A stretch of 64,000 nt of DNA from Hyphomicrobiales bacterium (GCA_930633495.1 CAKNFJ010000001.1:1364001-1428000); one strand, 5' to 3'. Counted from the first letter of the stretch, positions 36,472 through 45,686 are shown. Numbers and translations are program-made. The notes: generated by a model from the letters alone, not told the origin.

Positions 36472-36587
36472 GCAACCCGGCCGCGCTTCACGATCTTTGG
36501 ATTTCTTTTGGACTTTTCCGCGACGGCCCGGGCTGCTAATCTTCCCTGCTCACGAGCACGCCTGACCCATGACCGTCGGAGGCATTC

Positions 36588-37700
36588 ATGGCACGTCCGA
36601 ATGTCGATATCGTCATGTCTGCCATCGACCGGCTTTTGGCCGGCGCGATGGACGAAGAGCTGATGCCCAACGCCGCCGAGACGATGCGGCAGCTCTTCGA
36701 CGGCTCGACCGCCTGCTTCGCCAGCTTCGGCCCCGCGCCCGAAGACCGGATCGCCTATCCCGCGAACCCGGACCCGTCCTGGCAGCCATTTTGCGAGGAG
36801 CTGGCGCCCGAGCTCATCGAAATGGGGGAGATCCTCCGCGGCATCCCGCTCGGTGTCATCTACCGCGATCACGATGCTGTCGGCAGCGAGGCCCCTCGGA
36901 GCTGGCAAGGCTGGGCCCGCCCGCCCGTCGCCCGCGACGGCCTGTCCTGCCGGCTGGCCGAGAAGGAACAGGCATTCTGGTTCTTCGATGTCCGGCGGGA
37001 CGAAGGCCAGGAGCGTTTCGACGACGGCGATGCGACCCTGCTGCACAAGCTCTATCCGGTGCTGCGGCGCGTTGCCGAGCTGCGCCGCCATATCGGCCGC
37101 GTCACCATCCAGCGAGACGAGGCGCGTGGTGCGCTCGACCAGCTGGCGCTTGGCATCGTGATCCTCGATGCCGAGATGCGGATCGCCTACGCCAACGAAG
37201 GCGCCGACGACATCCTCGCGGAACCCGACGGCGCCCTCGGCTTGCGCCAGGGACGCCTCGCCGCCCGGGGCCCGGCCGAACAGCGCCGCCTCCGGCAACT
37301 CGTCGAGGGCGCCCTGCATTGCGCCGGCGATCCTCTCGCCCACCATCAGGCGAGCATGATCCTGTACGGATCGGATGGCCGTCATTCGCTTTCGGCCTGT
37401 GTCATGCCTGCGCCCCCCCGATCGCATGGCCATGTCATGATCGCCCTGCGGCGCCTCGAAACGGCAACCGACATCGCCGCCTGCGCGCGCCAGCTCTTCG
37501 ACCTGACGGATACCGAAGCGAGATTTGCATCCGCTCTCGCCAGCGGGGCGTCATTGGCCGAGGCGGCCGAGGCTCAGAGGGTCCGGATATCCACGGCGCG
37601 CACGCATCTGGCGCGGATCTTCCAGAAGACCCAAACGCACCAGCAAAGCCAGCTCGTCTCGCTGCTGCGCAGCGCGGTCCTGCCGCTCCAGAGACGCTGA
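36588..37700 (+). CDS. LuxR-type regulator with an N-terminal sensory region
   Basis: A 370-residue regulator. A roughly 190-residue N-terminal domain with no recognised family precedes a PAS-like segment (IVILDAEMRIAYAN, about residue 192) and a C-terminal LuxR helix-turn-helix (LTDTEARFASALASG... ISTARTHLARIFQKT). GGAGG lies 5 bases before the ATG. It is a paralogue of the shorter regulator at 33881, and the two flank the GntR/PfkB pair. The signal is unknown. Confidence 0.82.
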   Translation: MARPNVDIVMSAIDRLLAGAMDEELMPNAAETMRQLFDGSTACFASFGPAPEDRIAYPANPDPSWQPFCEELAPELIEMGEILRGIPLGVIYRDHDAVGSEAPRSWQGWARPPVARDGLSCRLAEKEQAFWFFDVRRDEGQERFDDGDATLLHKLYPVLRRVAELRRHIGRVTIQRDEARGALDQLALGIVILDAEMRIAYANEGADDILAEPDGALGLRQGRLAARGPAEQRRLRQLVEGALHCAGDPLAHHQASMILYGSDGRHSLSACVMPAPPRSHGHVMIALRRLETATDIAACARQLFDLTDTEARFASALASGASLAEAAEAQRVRISTARTHLARIFQKTQTHQQSQLVSLLRSAVLPLQRR

Positions 37701-37843
37701 ATCCGCATTCGGCCGAGCGCCGCCCGGCCGAATATTCTCCCCCATCAGGCAACGCAGCTCCCCCCGCCGTCGACCCGAGGCGAAGTGTAAGCCAAGTCCT
37801 GCGCCGGCTCGTCCTCAAAATGACGGAGATGTGAAGATCGATC

Positions 37844-38968
37844 TCAGCGGCGCGGCGCAGGGTGGTGAAGGTCGCCGCCTGTCATCGGATGCGGCACGCC
37901 CGTCGTCGAGGGCAGGCTGAGTGGCAGCCCCTTGACGGAACGGATCGCGAAATAGGCAAAGATCTGCGCCTCAAGCGCATCGCCATCCCAGCCGACGCTC
38001 TCGACAGGGTCGACCGGAACGCCGAGGCGCGTGGCGAGCCGCGTCATGAAATGCCGGTTCAATCGCCCGCCGCCGCCGACGAGCCAGCGTTTGGGCTGGC
38101 GCGGCACATGACGCAACGCCGCCGCGATGCTCTCGATGGTGAAGGCCGCGAGCGTCGCCGCCCCATCCGCATCGGAAAGCCCGTCGACGACCTGGGCCCG
38201 GCGATGGAAATCGTTGCGATCCAGCGATTTCGGCGCCGGCCGCTCGAAGAAGGGATTGTCCATGAAGCCGGCGACAAGATCGTCATGGATTCGCCCGCTC
38301 GCCGCCAGGGCGCCGTCGGCATCATAGGCGCGACCGAGCCGACGCTGGACGAAATCGTCGAGAATCGCGCTCGCGGGGCCGGTATCAAAGGCGATGACGG
38401 TCTCGCCGTCGATATAGGTGACGTTGCCGACGCCGCCGAGGTTCAGCACCATCACCGGCTGTTCGAGCCGCTGCGCCAGCGCGCGGTGGTAGAGCGGCGC
38501 GAAGGGAGCCCCTTCGCCGCCTGCCGCGACATCGGCATGGCGGAAGCGGTCGACGGTCGGGACGCCGAGCGCGTCGGCCACGGCCTGCCCGTCGATGAGC
38601 TGGCGGGTGAAGCGTCGTTCGGGGCGATGGTAGATGGTCTGGCCGTGCAGGCCGACGAGATCGATGCCCGCCCAATCGAGCCGCCGGTCGGCGACATAGC
38701 TGCGGATCGCGGCGAGATGATCGGCCGTCACCGCGGCTTCGAGTTCGGCCAGCGGCTCAGCCGAAGCGCGTTCGGCCTCGGCGATGACGGCCTGCAGCGC
38801 GCGGCGCGTCTCGTCGCGATAGGGATAGGCCGCGCCGGGCCCGAAGGCGACGGCATCGCGCCCGTCGCTCGTCACCAGCGATACGTCGATGGCGTCCATC
38901 GAGGTCCCGCTGATTACGCCGATCGCGGTCAGCGTCTCCCGTGCGAGATCGCGCTCAGCCAAGCTCAT
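37844..38968 (-). CDS. anmK: Anhydro-N-acetylmuramic acid kinase
   Basis: A 374-residue sugar kinase of the ASKHA fold that converts anhydro-MurNAc from cell-wall turnover to MurNAc-6-phosphate. It shows GVISGTSMDAIDVS at the N-terminus, GLHGQTIYHRP, NLGGVGNVTY and FDTGPAS. The length matches the family. Its ATG overlaps the stop of the upstream DUF1330 gene by four bases, so it is coupled to pyrF-DUF1330-DUF1330. Confidence 0.95.
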   Translation of the reverse strand: MSLAERDLARETLTAIGVISGTSMDAIDVSLVTSDGRDAVAFGPGAAYPYRDETRRALQAVIAEAERASAEPLAELEAAVTADHLAAIRSYVADRRLDWAGIDLVGLHGQTIYHRPERRFTRQLIDGQAVADALGVPTVDRFRHADVAAGGEGAPFAPLYHRALAQRLEQPVMVLNLGGVGNVTYIDGETVIAFDTGPASAILDDFVQRRLGRAYDADGALAASGRIHDDLVAGFMDNPFFERPAPKSLDRNDFHRRAQVVDGLSDADGAATLAAFTIESIAAALRHVPRQPKRWLVGGGGRLNRHFMTRLATRLGVPVDPVESVGWDGDALEAQIFAYFAIRSVKGLPLSLPSTTGVPHPMTGGDLHHPAPRR

Positions 38969-39273
38969 TTGCCGGGCTGCGGGCCTTCATAGCCGCCGAT
39001 GATGACGAGATCGGATTTGCCGGCGGCGCTGAGATGCTTCACCGCCTCCTGATATTCCGGCGAGGCGTAGCAGGCGCGGGCCGTTTCCTCGTCCTTGAAC
39101 TCGATGACGACGTTGTGCTTGCGGCCCTCGCCGCGGGCGAGCTTGTACTCGCCACCGCGAACCAGGAATTTCGCGCCGTATTTGGCGAAGGCCACGGCGT
39201 TGAGCGAGCGGTACTTGGCGTAGGCCTCGTCGTTCTCGACGTCGACGCGCGCGATCCAGTAGCCCTTGGCCAC
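38965..39273 (-). CDS. DUF1330 protein, copy 2
   Basis: A 102-residue dimeric alpha-beta barrel (DUF1330) protein: KGYWIARVDV at the start, FLVRGGEYKLARGEG in the middle, and EFKDEETARACYASPEYQEA at the end. It is homologous to its upstream neighbour and separated from it by 3 bases. It has a GTG start. The function of the family is unknown; the fold is shared with small oxygenases and stress proteins. Confidence 0.88.
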   Translation of the reverse strand: MAKGYWIARVDVENDEAYAKYRSLNAVAFAKYGAKFLVRGGEYKLARGEGRKHNVVIEFKDEETARACYASPEYQEAVKHLSAAGKSDLVIIGGYEGPQPGK

Positions 39274-39276
39274 GGC

Positions 39277-39564
39277 TCAGACTCCTTCGACGGCGACGAG
39301 GTCGATCTCGCCAGCGCCTTCGCGCAGCTTGCGGGCCTCGGCATATTCCGGGGAGAAGAGATAGGCCCGCGCCGTCTCGAAATCCTTGAACTCGAGAACG
39401 ACGTTGCGGGCGCGGCCTTCGCCTTCGCCGACCGTCATCTGACCGCCGCGCACGACCGGCGTGCCGCCATATTGCTTGATGACCTCGGAAGCCTTGGCGG
39501 CATAGCCCGCCCATTTGGTCGCGTCGGTGACCTTGGCGCGGCCGATGACATATCCCTTGGGCAT
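39277..39564 (-). CDS. DUF1330 protein, copy 1
   Basis: A 95-residue DUF1330 protein (MPKGYVIGRAKV, VVRGGQMTVGEGEGR, EFKDFETARAYLFSPEYAEA). It is clearly related to the next gene, indicating an ancient tandem duplication. It lies 38 bp after pyrF on the same strand. Small dimeric ferredoxin-like fold; no function is assigned. Confidence 0.88.
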   Translation of the reverse strand: MPKGYVIGRAKVTDATKWAGYAAKASEVIKQYGGTPVVRGGQMTVGEGEGRARNVVLEFKDFETARAYLFSPEYAEARKLREGAGEIDLVAVEGV

Positions 39565-39602
39565 GGTGCAATCCGTTGGTTGAATCGGGTTCGGGCAGGA
39601 GC

Positions 39603-40310
39603 TTACGAAGCCGCGACGATCTCGTCCATGACCGCGCCCGCCGCCGCACGCGGGTCTGCCGCGCGGATGATGGGACGCCCGACGACGAGATGATCGGCAC
39701 CGACGCGGATCGCTTCGGCCGGGGTCAGCGTTCGCTTCTGGTCGCCGGCCGCGCTGCCCGAGGGGCGGATGCCCGGCGTCACGATGGCCATGTCGGGGCC
39801 GATGACCTGACGCACGATCTCGGTCTCGGCGGCCGAGCAGACGATGCCGTCGATCCCGGCGGCGCGCGCCTGCTCGGCACGCAGGCGCACGAGATCGCGC
39901 ACGGCGAGGCCGTAGCCCGCATCGCGCAGATCGCCATCGTCATAGGAGGTCAGCGCCGTGACCGCGAGCAGCTTGAGCGCCGCATCGCCGCGCCCCTCGA
40001 CCGCGCCGCGCATGGTCTGCGGATAGGCATGGACCGTCAGGAAGGTGACGCCGAGCTTGGTCAGCGAGTCGACCCCCTCGGTCACGGTGTTGCCGATGTC
40101 GTGGAGCTTGAGGTCGAGGAAGACCTTCTTGCCCTCGGCGACGAGCTGGCGCGCGAGGTCGAGCCCGCCGGCGAAGGCCAGACGATAGCCGATCTTGTAG
40201 AAGGTAACGCCATCGCCGAGCGTCGAGACGAGACGATAGGCATCCCAGACGGTCGGCACGTCGAGGGCGACGATCAGACGGTCGCGGACATCGTTGATCT
40301 TCTGCGTCAT
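39603..40310 (-). CDS. pyrF: Orotidine-5'-phosphate decarboxylase
   Basis: A 235-residue TIM-barrel enzyme that makes UMP from OMP. The catalytic Lys/Asp array is visible in [13 protein letters not shown], and [10 protein letters not shown] near the C-terminus binds phosphate. The start at 40310 ([11 protein letters not shown]) has GGGAG upstream; the longer frame is unlikely. It heads the pyrF-DUF1330-DUF1330-anmK unit. Confidence 0.96.
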   Translation of the reverse strand: MTQKINDVRDRLIVALDVPTVWDAYRLVSTLGDGVTFYKIGYRLAFAGGLDLARQLVAEGKKVFLDLKLHDIGNTVTEGVDSLTKLGVTFLTVHAYPQTMRGAVEGRGDAALKLLAVTALTSYDDGDLRDAGYGLAVRDLVRLRAEQARAAGIDGIVCSAAETEIVRQVIGPDMAIVTPGIRPSGSAAGDQKRTLTPAEAIRVGADHLVVGRPIIRAADPRAAAGAVMDEIVAAS

Positions 40311-40424
40311 CCACCAGCTCCCTGAGTTTGGAGGGAAGGCGCACGATTCGAGAGAGGATGCAAGGCCACGCAAACCCCGCCCCTTCACCGGGCCGGCTGC
40401 TGGGAAGCCGGTCCGATCAGACCG

Positions 40425-40907
40425 TCATTCGACCGGCGTGCACTCCATTCGCACACGCTCGCCCGGCTGGCTCGCGGTCTGGCAGACGACCTTGGCCGGC
40501 AGCAGCGGCGACGCCGCCGGAGCGGTTGCCGGGGCTGTCGTGACGGCCGGCGTCACGGCCGCCGCAGGAACGATGACCGGCGCAACAACCGGAGGCACGG
40601 GCCGGGCACGCGACGATGCCAGTTGCGGCGCCGGGCGGACAACCGGTTTGGGTCTTGCCTCGGGCTGCACGGCCGGCGGGGCCGGCTGTTCCTCGGCCGG
40701 TTCGACCGCCGGAGGCGCAGTCTGCGCGATCACGACCACCGGTGGAGGCTGGTCGGGAGACGAGCGCCAGGGCGTCCATGAACTCAGCCGCGTGAAGGCT
40801 TCCATGGTCGGCCGGGTGATCGTCTCGGCCGTCGGCATCGACTGCATGCAGCCGGAAAGCGCAAAGCCGAAAAAGCACACGGCTGCGCGGTTCGGGATCG
40901 ACAGCAT
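40425..40907 (-). CDS. Proline/alanine-rich lipoprotein
   Basis: A 160-residue protein with a lipoprotein signal (VCFFGFALSGC, lipobox L-S-G-C). A low-complexity Pro/Ala/Val region (about 55-140) follows, then a short C-terminal segment with two Cys. AGGAG precedes the ATG at 40907. The extended region could cross part of the periplasm or bind peptidoglycan. No known family. It lies 114 bp upstream of pyrF. Confidence 0.7.
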   Translation of the reverse strand: MLSIPNRAAVCFFGFALSGCMQSMPTAETITRPTMEAFTRLSSWTPWRSSPDQPPPVVVIAQTAPPAVEPAEEQPAPPAVQPEARPKPVVRPAPQLASSRARPVPPVVAPVIVPAAAVTPAVTTAPATAPAASPLLPAKVVCQTASQPGERVRMECTPVE

Positions 40908-41150
40908 CTTCGCCGCTCCTGCTGTAGATTGATCGCGAGCCGGGGGATCGTGCCCGCCCTGCCCCAGCCAAGTCAACCTTCGGCCGCATTCGCGGCAGGC
41001 GGAACGATCACAGGCGTGGCCTGACGGCAACGGCGGCGTCACGGCAGGGCGACAACACTCTCAACGCACATCAGCTTTGTCGGAATATGGATTTCGGCCT
41101 GCGCGCCCATGATCTAGGCGTCGTCCTCCGTTCCTTGGAGACCGCCGACG

Positions 41151-41915
41151 ATGTCCATGGCCGCGCTGATCGGCTTCCTGCTGCTGGCGGGCGTCGCCGC
41201 CTATGCCCAGACGCTGACCGGCTTCGCCTTCGGCCTGATCACCATGGGCGGCGTCGGCCTCACCGGCCTGCTCTCCCTGCCCGACGCGGCCATGCTCGTC
41301 AGCGTGCTGACGCTGGTCAACGCGACGCAGATGCTCCTGAAGGGCTGGCGCGACGTCGACTGGCGTAAGTTCGGGCTGGTGATGCTGTCGAGCCTGCCTT
41401 TCCTCTTCATCGGCTTCCAGTTGCTGGGTTGGCTCGCCGACAGCCGCGCCGACTGGCTCAGGCTGGCGCTGGGCTGCACCATCATCATCTCCAGCCTCCA
41501 GCTCGCGCGGAAGCCGCAGCCTCTGACCCGGCCATCGGGGCCTCTGAGCTATCTGTTCTTCGGCAGCATCGCGGGGCTGATGGGCGGAATGTTTTCCACC
41601 TCCGGCCCCCCGGTCGTCTACCACCTCTATCGCCAGCCCCTGCCCCACATCGTGGTGCGCGAGACGCTGGTGACGATCTTCGCGGTGAACGCCGTGTTTC
41701 GGACCGGGCTCGTCGCCGCTACCGGCCAGATTCCATCGCCCTCGACGCTCTCCGGCCTGCTGGCCGTTCCGGTCGTCATGGCGGCGACGCATCTCGCCCG
41801 CCGTTATCCGCCGCGGCTGACCCAGCGCGCCCTGCGGCAGATCGTGTTCGTGCTGCTGTTCCTGTCGGGCGTATCGCTCGGCGCCCCGGCGGTGGTGCGT
41901 CTGCTCGGCTTCTGA
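41151..41915 (+). CDS. TauE/SafE-family anion exporter
   Basis: A 254-residue inner-membrane protein with about eight hydrophobic helices and the family's repeated small-residue segments (GFAFGLITMGGVGLTG and FGSIAGLMGGMFSTSGPP). TauE/SafE proteins export sulfite or other sulfonate-derived anions; the substrate here is not determined. It is flanked downstream by hairpin repeat R3, which separates it from a convergent gene. Confidence 0.88.
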   Translation: MSMAALIGFLLLAGVAAYAQTLTGFAFGLITMGGVGLTGLLSLPDAAMLVSVLTLVNATQMLLKGWRDVDWRKFGLVMLSSLPFLFIGFQLLGWLADSRADWLRLALGCTIIISSLQLARKPQPLTRPSGPLSYLFFGSIAGLMGGMFSTSGPPVVYHLYRQPLPHIVVRETLVTIFAVNAVFRTGLVAATGQIPSPSTLSGLLAVPVVMAATHLARRYPPRLTQRALRQIVFVLLFLSGVSLGAPAVVRLLGF

Positions 41916-41917
41916 GG

Positions 41918-42011
41918 CGTCATGCTCGCCCTTGTGGCGAGTATCCCCGTCTTGCACACCGCCCCTCACAAGAGAAGACGTGGATGGCCGGGACAAGCCC
42001 GACCATGACGG
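41918..42011. repeat. Dispersed hairpin repeat, family R, copy 3
   Basis: Same unit as 31135-31229 in the same orientation: CGTCATGCTCGCC... to ...GACCATGACGG. It lies between convergent genes (TauE-type exporter and DsbA-type protein) and could act as a two-way terminator. Confidence 0.75.
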
Positions 42012-42021
42012 CAACGGCAAG

Positions 42022-42687
42022 TCAGAACTGAGGTTCCTGCGGAGCCTGCTGCGCGCTCAGCACCTGCTGGAAGACCTGCGCCCAGACATCCGGCGGCTGC
42101 GCGCCCGAGACGGCAAGCTTGCCGTCGACGATGAAGAAGGGCACGCCGGTGACGCCGACCTTGCGGGCATGGTCCTCCAGCCCGATCACCGTCTCGCGCA
42201 ATTCGTCATTGGCGAGTTCGTCGCGGGCCGCCTGCTCGTCGAAGCCCTGCTCGACCGCGATCTGGACCAGCGTGTCGATATCGCCGATGTCGCGCCCATC
42301 CTGCCAATAGGCCTTGAACAGGGCGGCCGTCATGTCGCCGCCGCGCTGCACGGTGGAAGCCGCCGCGATCAGCATATGCGCCATGCGGGTGTTGACGCTC
42401 TTCGTCACCTTGGCCCAGTTGAAGGTGACGCCGCTCTCCAGCGCCGCCTCCGACAGCCTGACCTCGATCTCTTTGCGCTTGCCGGGACCGAACTTGGCTT
42501 CGAGATACTGCGTGCGGTCCATGCCCTCGGCGGGCATCTCCGGGTTGAGTTCATAGGGCAGCCAGGTGATGGCGAAACGCTCGGTCAGGCCGTAGCGCTC
42601 CAGCGCCGTCTCCAGCCGTGTCTTGCCGATGAAGCACCAGGGGCAGGCGATGTCGGAAACGATCGCGAGCGGCAGCTTGTCCTGCAT
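42022..42687 (-). CDS. DsbA-family thiol oxidoreductase (FrnE-like)
   Basis: A 221-residue thioredoxin-fold protein with the active site C-P-W-C (SDIACPWCFIGK) and the cis-Pro loop GVTGVPFF. No signal peptide is visible, so it is likely cytoplasmic, as FrnE proteins are. It may reduce or oxidise protein thiols under stress. The start at 42687 (MQDKLPLAIVSD) is chosen over 42741, which would lie inside the H-family repeat. Confidence 0.9.
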   Translation of the reverse strand: MQDKLPLAIVSDIACPWCFIGKTRLETALERYGLTERFAITWLPYELNPEMPAEGMDRTQYLEAKFGPGKRKEIEVRLSEAALESGVTFNWAKVTKSVNTRMAHMLIAAASTVQRGGDMTAALFKAYWQDGRDIGDIDTLVQIAVEQGFDEQAARDELANDELRETVIGLEDHARKVGVTGVPFFIVDGKLAVSGAQPPDVWAQVFQQVLSAQQAPQEPQF

Positions 42688-42714
42688 GTCGATGTCCTTA
42701 TGCTCGTTTTGGCA

Positions 42715-42756
42715 CCGGCTTTCCCGAAAGCCGGATTCCACTTTTCGGGCCGATGC
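42715..42756. repeat. Dispersed nested hairpin, family H, copy 4
   Basis: Contains CCGGCTT/AAAGCCGG arms and CCCGAAAG...CTTTTCGGGCCGATGC, the H-family plan. It lies between epmB and the DsbA-type gene, 2 bases from the epmB stop. Confidence 0.65.
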
Positions 42757-42757
42757 C

Positions 42758-43825
42758 TCAGGCGGGCGGGTAGAGATGCTGCCCGCCGTGACGGTCTTCG
42801 GCGACGGCTTCCGCGCCCGGCAGCTCGCAGCCGGAGAGGAAGGAAGGGCCGACCGGGATCTTGCCGGCGCCGCCGGGGATGTCGAGGATATAGGTCGGCT
42901 GGCACAGGCCGGAAAGGTTTCCGCGCAGGCTTTTGACCAGCGCCTGCCCCTCTTCCAGCGTCAGGCGGAAATGCGAGGTGCCCGGCGCCAGATCGGGATG
43001 GTGTAGGTAATAGGGCTTGATGCGGTTCTCGACGAAGGCGCGCATCAGGGCGCCGAGCGTCCCGACATCGGCATTGACGCCCTTGAGCAGCACGGACTGG
43101 CTCAGCAGGACATGGCCGGCATCGGCCAGCGTCGCGATCGCGGTGCGGGCCTCGTCGGTGAATTCGCGCGGATGGTTGGCGTGGATCGCGATATAGCTCG
43201 CCTTGCCGGGGATACGCAGCGCCTTCGAATAATCCGGGGTGATCCGGCCGGGATCGACGATGGGCACGCGCGTATGCCAGCGCGCGACCTTGATATGCGG
43301 GATCGCGGCGAGGCGCTTCGCCACCTCGCGCACGCGGCGGGCGGAGAGGATGAAGGGATCGCCGCCGGTCATGATCACCTCCCAGATCTCGGGACGGGAG
43401 GCGAGATAGGCGAGCGCGGCATCGAAGCTGGCGCCGGTCAGCGCATCGCCGCCGGGACCGACCATCTCGCGCCGAAAGCAGAAGCGGCAATAGACCGGGC
43501 AGGCATGGACGAGCTTCAACAGGGCGCGGTCGGGATAGCGATGGACCACGCCCTCGACCGGGGAGTGGGCGTCGTCTCCAATCGGATCGGCCAATTCCTG
43601 CGGTAGCGTCGTGAGTTCGGCGGCGTCGGGGATGAACTGGCGCGCGATCGGATCGGCGGGATCTGCCGGATCGATCAAACCGGCGACGGCCGGCGTCACC
43701 GAGACGGCATAGCGCTCCGCCACCTTCCGCAGAGCGTCGCTGCGCTCGGACGCGGCAAGCCCTGCCTCGACGAGTGCGTCGATGCTGCGCAAAGGCTGGC
43801 CACCGGGGGGCTGGTGAACGGTCAT
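42758..43825 (-). CDS. epmB: EF-P (R)-beta-lysine-forming aminomutase EpmB-like
   Basis: A 355-residue radical SAM enzyme. Cys109, Cys113 and Cys116 form C-x-x-x-C-x-x-C (ACPVYCRFCF) for the 4Fe-4S cluster. It is related to lysine 2,3-aminomutase; next to epmA it should make beta-lysine for EF-P. Its ATG overlaps the epmA stop by four bases. It lacks the extra C-terminal domain of catabolic KamA, in keeping with its length. The H-family hairpin follows its stop. Confidence 0.9.
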   Translation of the reverse strand: MTVHQPPGGQPLRSIDALVEAGLAASERSDALRKVAERYAVSVTPAVAGLIDPADPADPIARQFIPDAAELTTLPQELADPIGDDAHSPVEGVVHRYPDRALLKLVHACPVYCRFCFRREMVGPGGDALTGASFDAALAYLASRPEIWEVIMTGGDPFILSARRVREVAKRLAAIPHIKVARWHTRVPIVDPGRITPDYSKALRIPGKASYIAIHANHPREFTDEARTAIATLADAGHVLLSQSVLLKGVNADVGTLGALMRAFVENRIKPYYLHHPDLAPGTSHFRLTLEEGQALVKSLRGNLSGLCQPTYILDIPGGAGKIPVGPSFLSGCELPGAEAVAEDRHGGQHLYPPA

Positions 43826-44886
43826 GCCCTTCCCCTGCCCGGTTCCGCGACCGGCGTCCAGAGCACATCCTCGATCCGGCGCGCAGCCGTGCAGAGCATG
43901 ACGAGCCGATCGAAGCCGAGCGCGATGCCGGAAGCCGCCGGCATCAGCGCCAGCGCCTCCAGGAAATCGCCGTCGACCGGATAGCGCTCGCCATAGATGC
44001 GCTCCTTCTCGTCCATATCGGCCTCGAAACGGCGGCGCTGCTCGGCCGGGTCGGTGAGCTCGCCGAAGGCGTTGGCGAGCTCGACGCCGCAGGCATAGAG
44101 CTCGAAGCGTTCGGCCACGCGCGGATCGCCGGGCTTGGGCCGGGCGAGCGCGGCCTCGCTGATCGGGTATTCGCAGAGGATCGTGGCGCGGCCACGGCCG
44201 AGATGTGGTTCGACCCGCTCGGAGAGGATGCGGCTGAAGATGTCGGACCAGGTGTCGTCGGGCGCCACCCGGATCCCGGCCTCGATCGCATCGGCGGCAA
44301 GCCCGCCGCGATCGACGTCGTGATCGGCCGTCACCGTGCGCAGCAGGTCGATCCCGGCGTGGCGCTGGAAGGCCTCCTGCAATGTCAGGCGCTCGGGCTC
44401 GGCGAAGGGATCGGCCTCGATATCGCGCCAGCGCAGCTTGGTGGCGCCGGCGGCACGCGCGGCTTCAGCCATCAGCGCCGTGCAATCCTGCATCAGCACC
44501 TCGTAATCCTCGCCGGCGCGATACCACTCCAGCATCGTGAATTCGGGGTGGTGCAGCGCCGTGCGCTCGCGATTGCGGAAGACGCGAGCGAAATCGAAGA
44601 TGCGGGTCTCGCCGGCCGTGAGCAGCTTCTTGGCGGCGAACTCCGGCGAGGTGTGCAGGTAGTAGGGATGCGGCTGCGCCGCATTGTCGATCAACGTCGT
44701 GCCGAAGCCGTGCAGATGTGTCTCGTTGCCCGGCGAGAGCTGCAGGATCGCCGCCTCGACCTCGGTGAAGTCGCGCGCCTCGAACCAGTGCCTGAGCGCC
44801 GCCTTGATCCGTCCGCGCGCCAGAAGCGCCGGGCGCCGGTCGGCATGGATGTCGGGCTGCCAGAACGGCGTGGGGGGCGAACTCAT
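43822..44886 (-). CDS. epmA: EF-P lysine ligase EpmA
   Basis: A 354-residue class II lysyl-tRNA synthetase paralogue lacking the anticodon-binding domain. Motif 2-type residues (FRNRERTALHHPEFTMLEWY) and motif 3 (GIALGFDRLVML) are present. It attaches beta-lysine to Lys34 of EF-P. It starts at 44886 (MSSPPTPFW) and runs divergently from efp across 180 bp that contain hairpin H5. Translationally coupled to epmB. Confidence 0.93.
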   Translation of the reverse strand: MSSPPTPFWQPDIHADRRPALLARGRIKAALRHWFEARDFTEVEAAILQLSPGNETHLHGFGTTLIDNAAQPHPYYLHTSPEFAAKKLLTAGETRIFDFARVFRNRERTALHHPEFTMLEWYRAGEDYEVLMQDCTALMAEAARAAGATKLRWRDIEADPFAEPERLTLQEAFQRHAGIDLLRTVTADHDVDRGGLAADAIEAGIRVAPDDTWSDIFSRILSERVEPHLGRGRATILCEYPISEAALARPKPGDPRVAERFELYACGVELANAFGELTDPAEQRRRFEADMDEKERIYGERYPVDGDFLEALALMPAASGIALGFDRLVMLCTAARRIEDVLWTPVAEPGRGRA

Positions 44887-44964
44887 CGAATCTCGCTTCG
44901 GAACCGTCGGAAAGCTTCCGTTTCGCGCGCGAATGCGGTAGTTGCGCGGCGACAGAATTCGCAT

Positions 44965-45015
44965 AGAGCATCGCGCGAAAAAGTGGGAACCAGTTTTTTG
45001 CGAGAGTGATGCTCT
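44965..45015. repeat. Dispersed nested hairpin, family H, copy 5
   Basis: Outer arms AGAGCATC (44965-44972) and GATGCTCT (45008-45015) with an imperfect inner stem GCGAAAAAGTGG / CCAGTTTTTTGC. It lies in the divergent epmA-efp promoter region, so transcripts in one direction or the other would carry it in their leader. Confidence 0.75.
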
Positions 45016-45066
45016 GAATTTTAGGTTTCGCGCGCGGAAACGCCGCGCGCCAGCAAGGACATTACC

Positions 45067-45636
45067 GTGGTCAAGGTCATCGCCTCTTCCGTCCGCAAGG
45101 GCAACGTTCTCGAAGTCGACGGGCATCTCTGCTCGGTGCTCTCGGCCGAGAGCTTCTTCCCCGGCAAGGGCACGCCCACGACTCAGATCGACATGCGCCG
45201 CATCGCCGATGGCGTGAAGGTCACCCAGCGCTACAAGACGACCGAGCAGGTCGAGCGCGCCTATGTCGAGGACCGCGACTTCACCTATCTCTACCAGGAC
45301 GGCGAGCAGTACGTCTTCATGAACCCGGAGACCTTTGACCAGATCCATGTCTCGGGCGATGTGGTCGGCGATTCCGCTCCCTATCTCCAGGAGAACATGA
45401 AGGTCACGCTTTCGGTGTTCGAGGACAAGGCGGTCGCGATCGAACTGCCGCAGCGCGTCACGCTCGAAGTCGTCGAGACCGAGCCGGTGACCAAGGGCCA
45501 GACGGCCTCCTCCTCCTACAAGCCGGCGATCCTCTCGAACGGCGTGCGCAGCGCCGTGCCGCCGCATGTCGGCGTCGGCACCCGCATCGTCGTGATGACG
45601 GCCGACGGCTCCTATGTCGAGCGCGCGAAGGATTGA
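45067..45636 (+). CDS. efp: Elongation factor P
   Basis: A 189-residue translation factor that relieves ribosome stalling at proline runs. The three-domain length is standard. The modification loop reads FFPGKGTP with Lys34 at the position modified in E. coli. The GTG start follows AAGGA by 7 bases. It is divergent from epmA-epmB, its likely modification enzymes, and is followed by a good terminator hairpin. Confidence 0.96.
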   Translation: MVKVIASSVRKGNVLEVDGHLCSVLSAESFFPGKGTPTTQIDMRRIADGVKVTQRYKTTEQVERAYVEDRDFTYLYQDGEQYVFMNPETFDQIHVSGDVVGDSAPYLQENMKVTLSVFEDKAVAIELPQRVTLEVVETEPVTKGQTASSSYKPAILSNGVRSAVPPHVGVGTRIVVMTADGSYVERAKD

Positions 45637-45686
45637 TCTGCTGGCGCAGAGCGCCGCGGAAAATTCTCCTCTATAGCTTTACGCAG

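Noticed and set aside
35472..37433. 653-codon minus-strand frame across the PfkB and LuxR genes
   Set aside because: It covers two well-supported opposite-strand genes and shows only low-complexity sequence.
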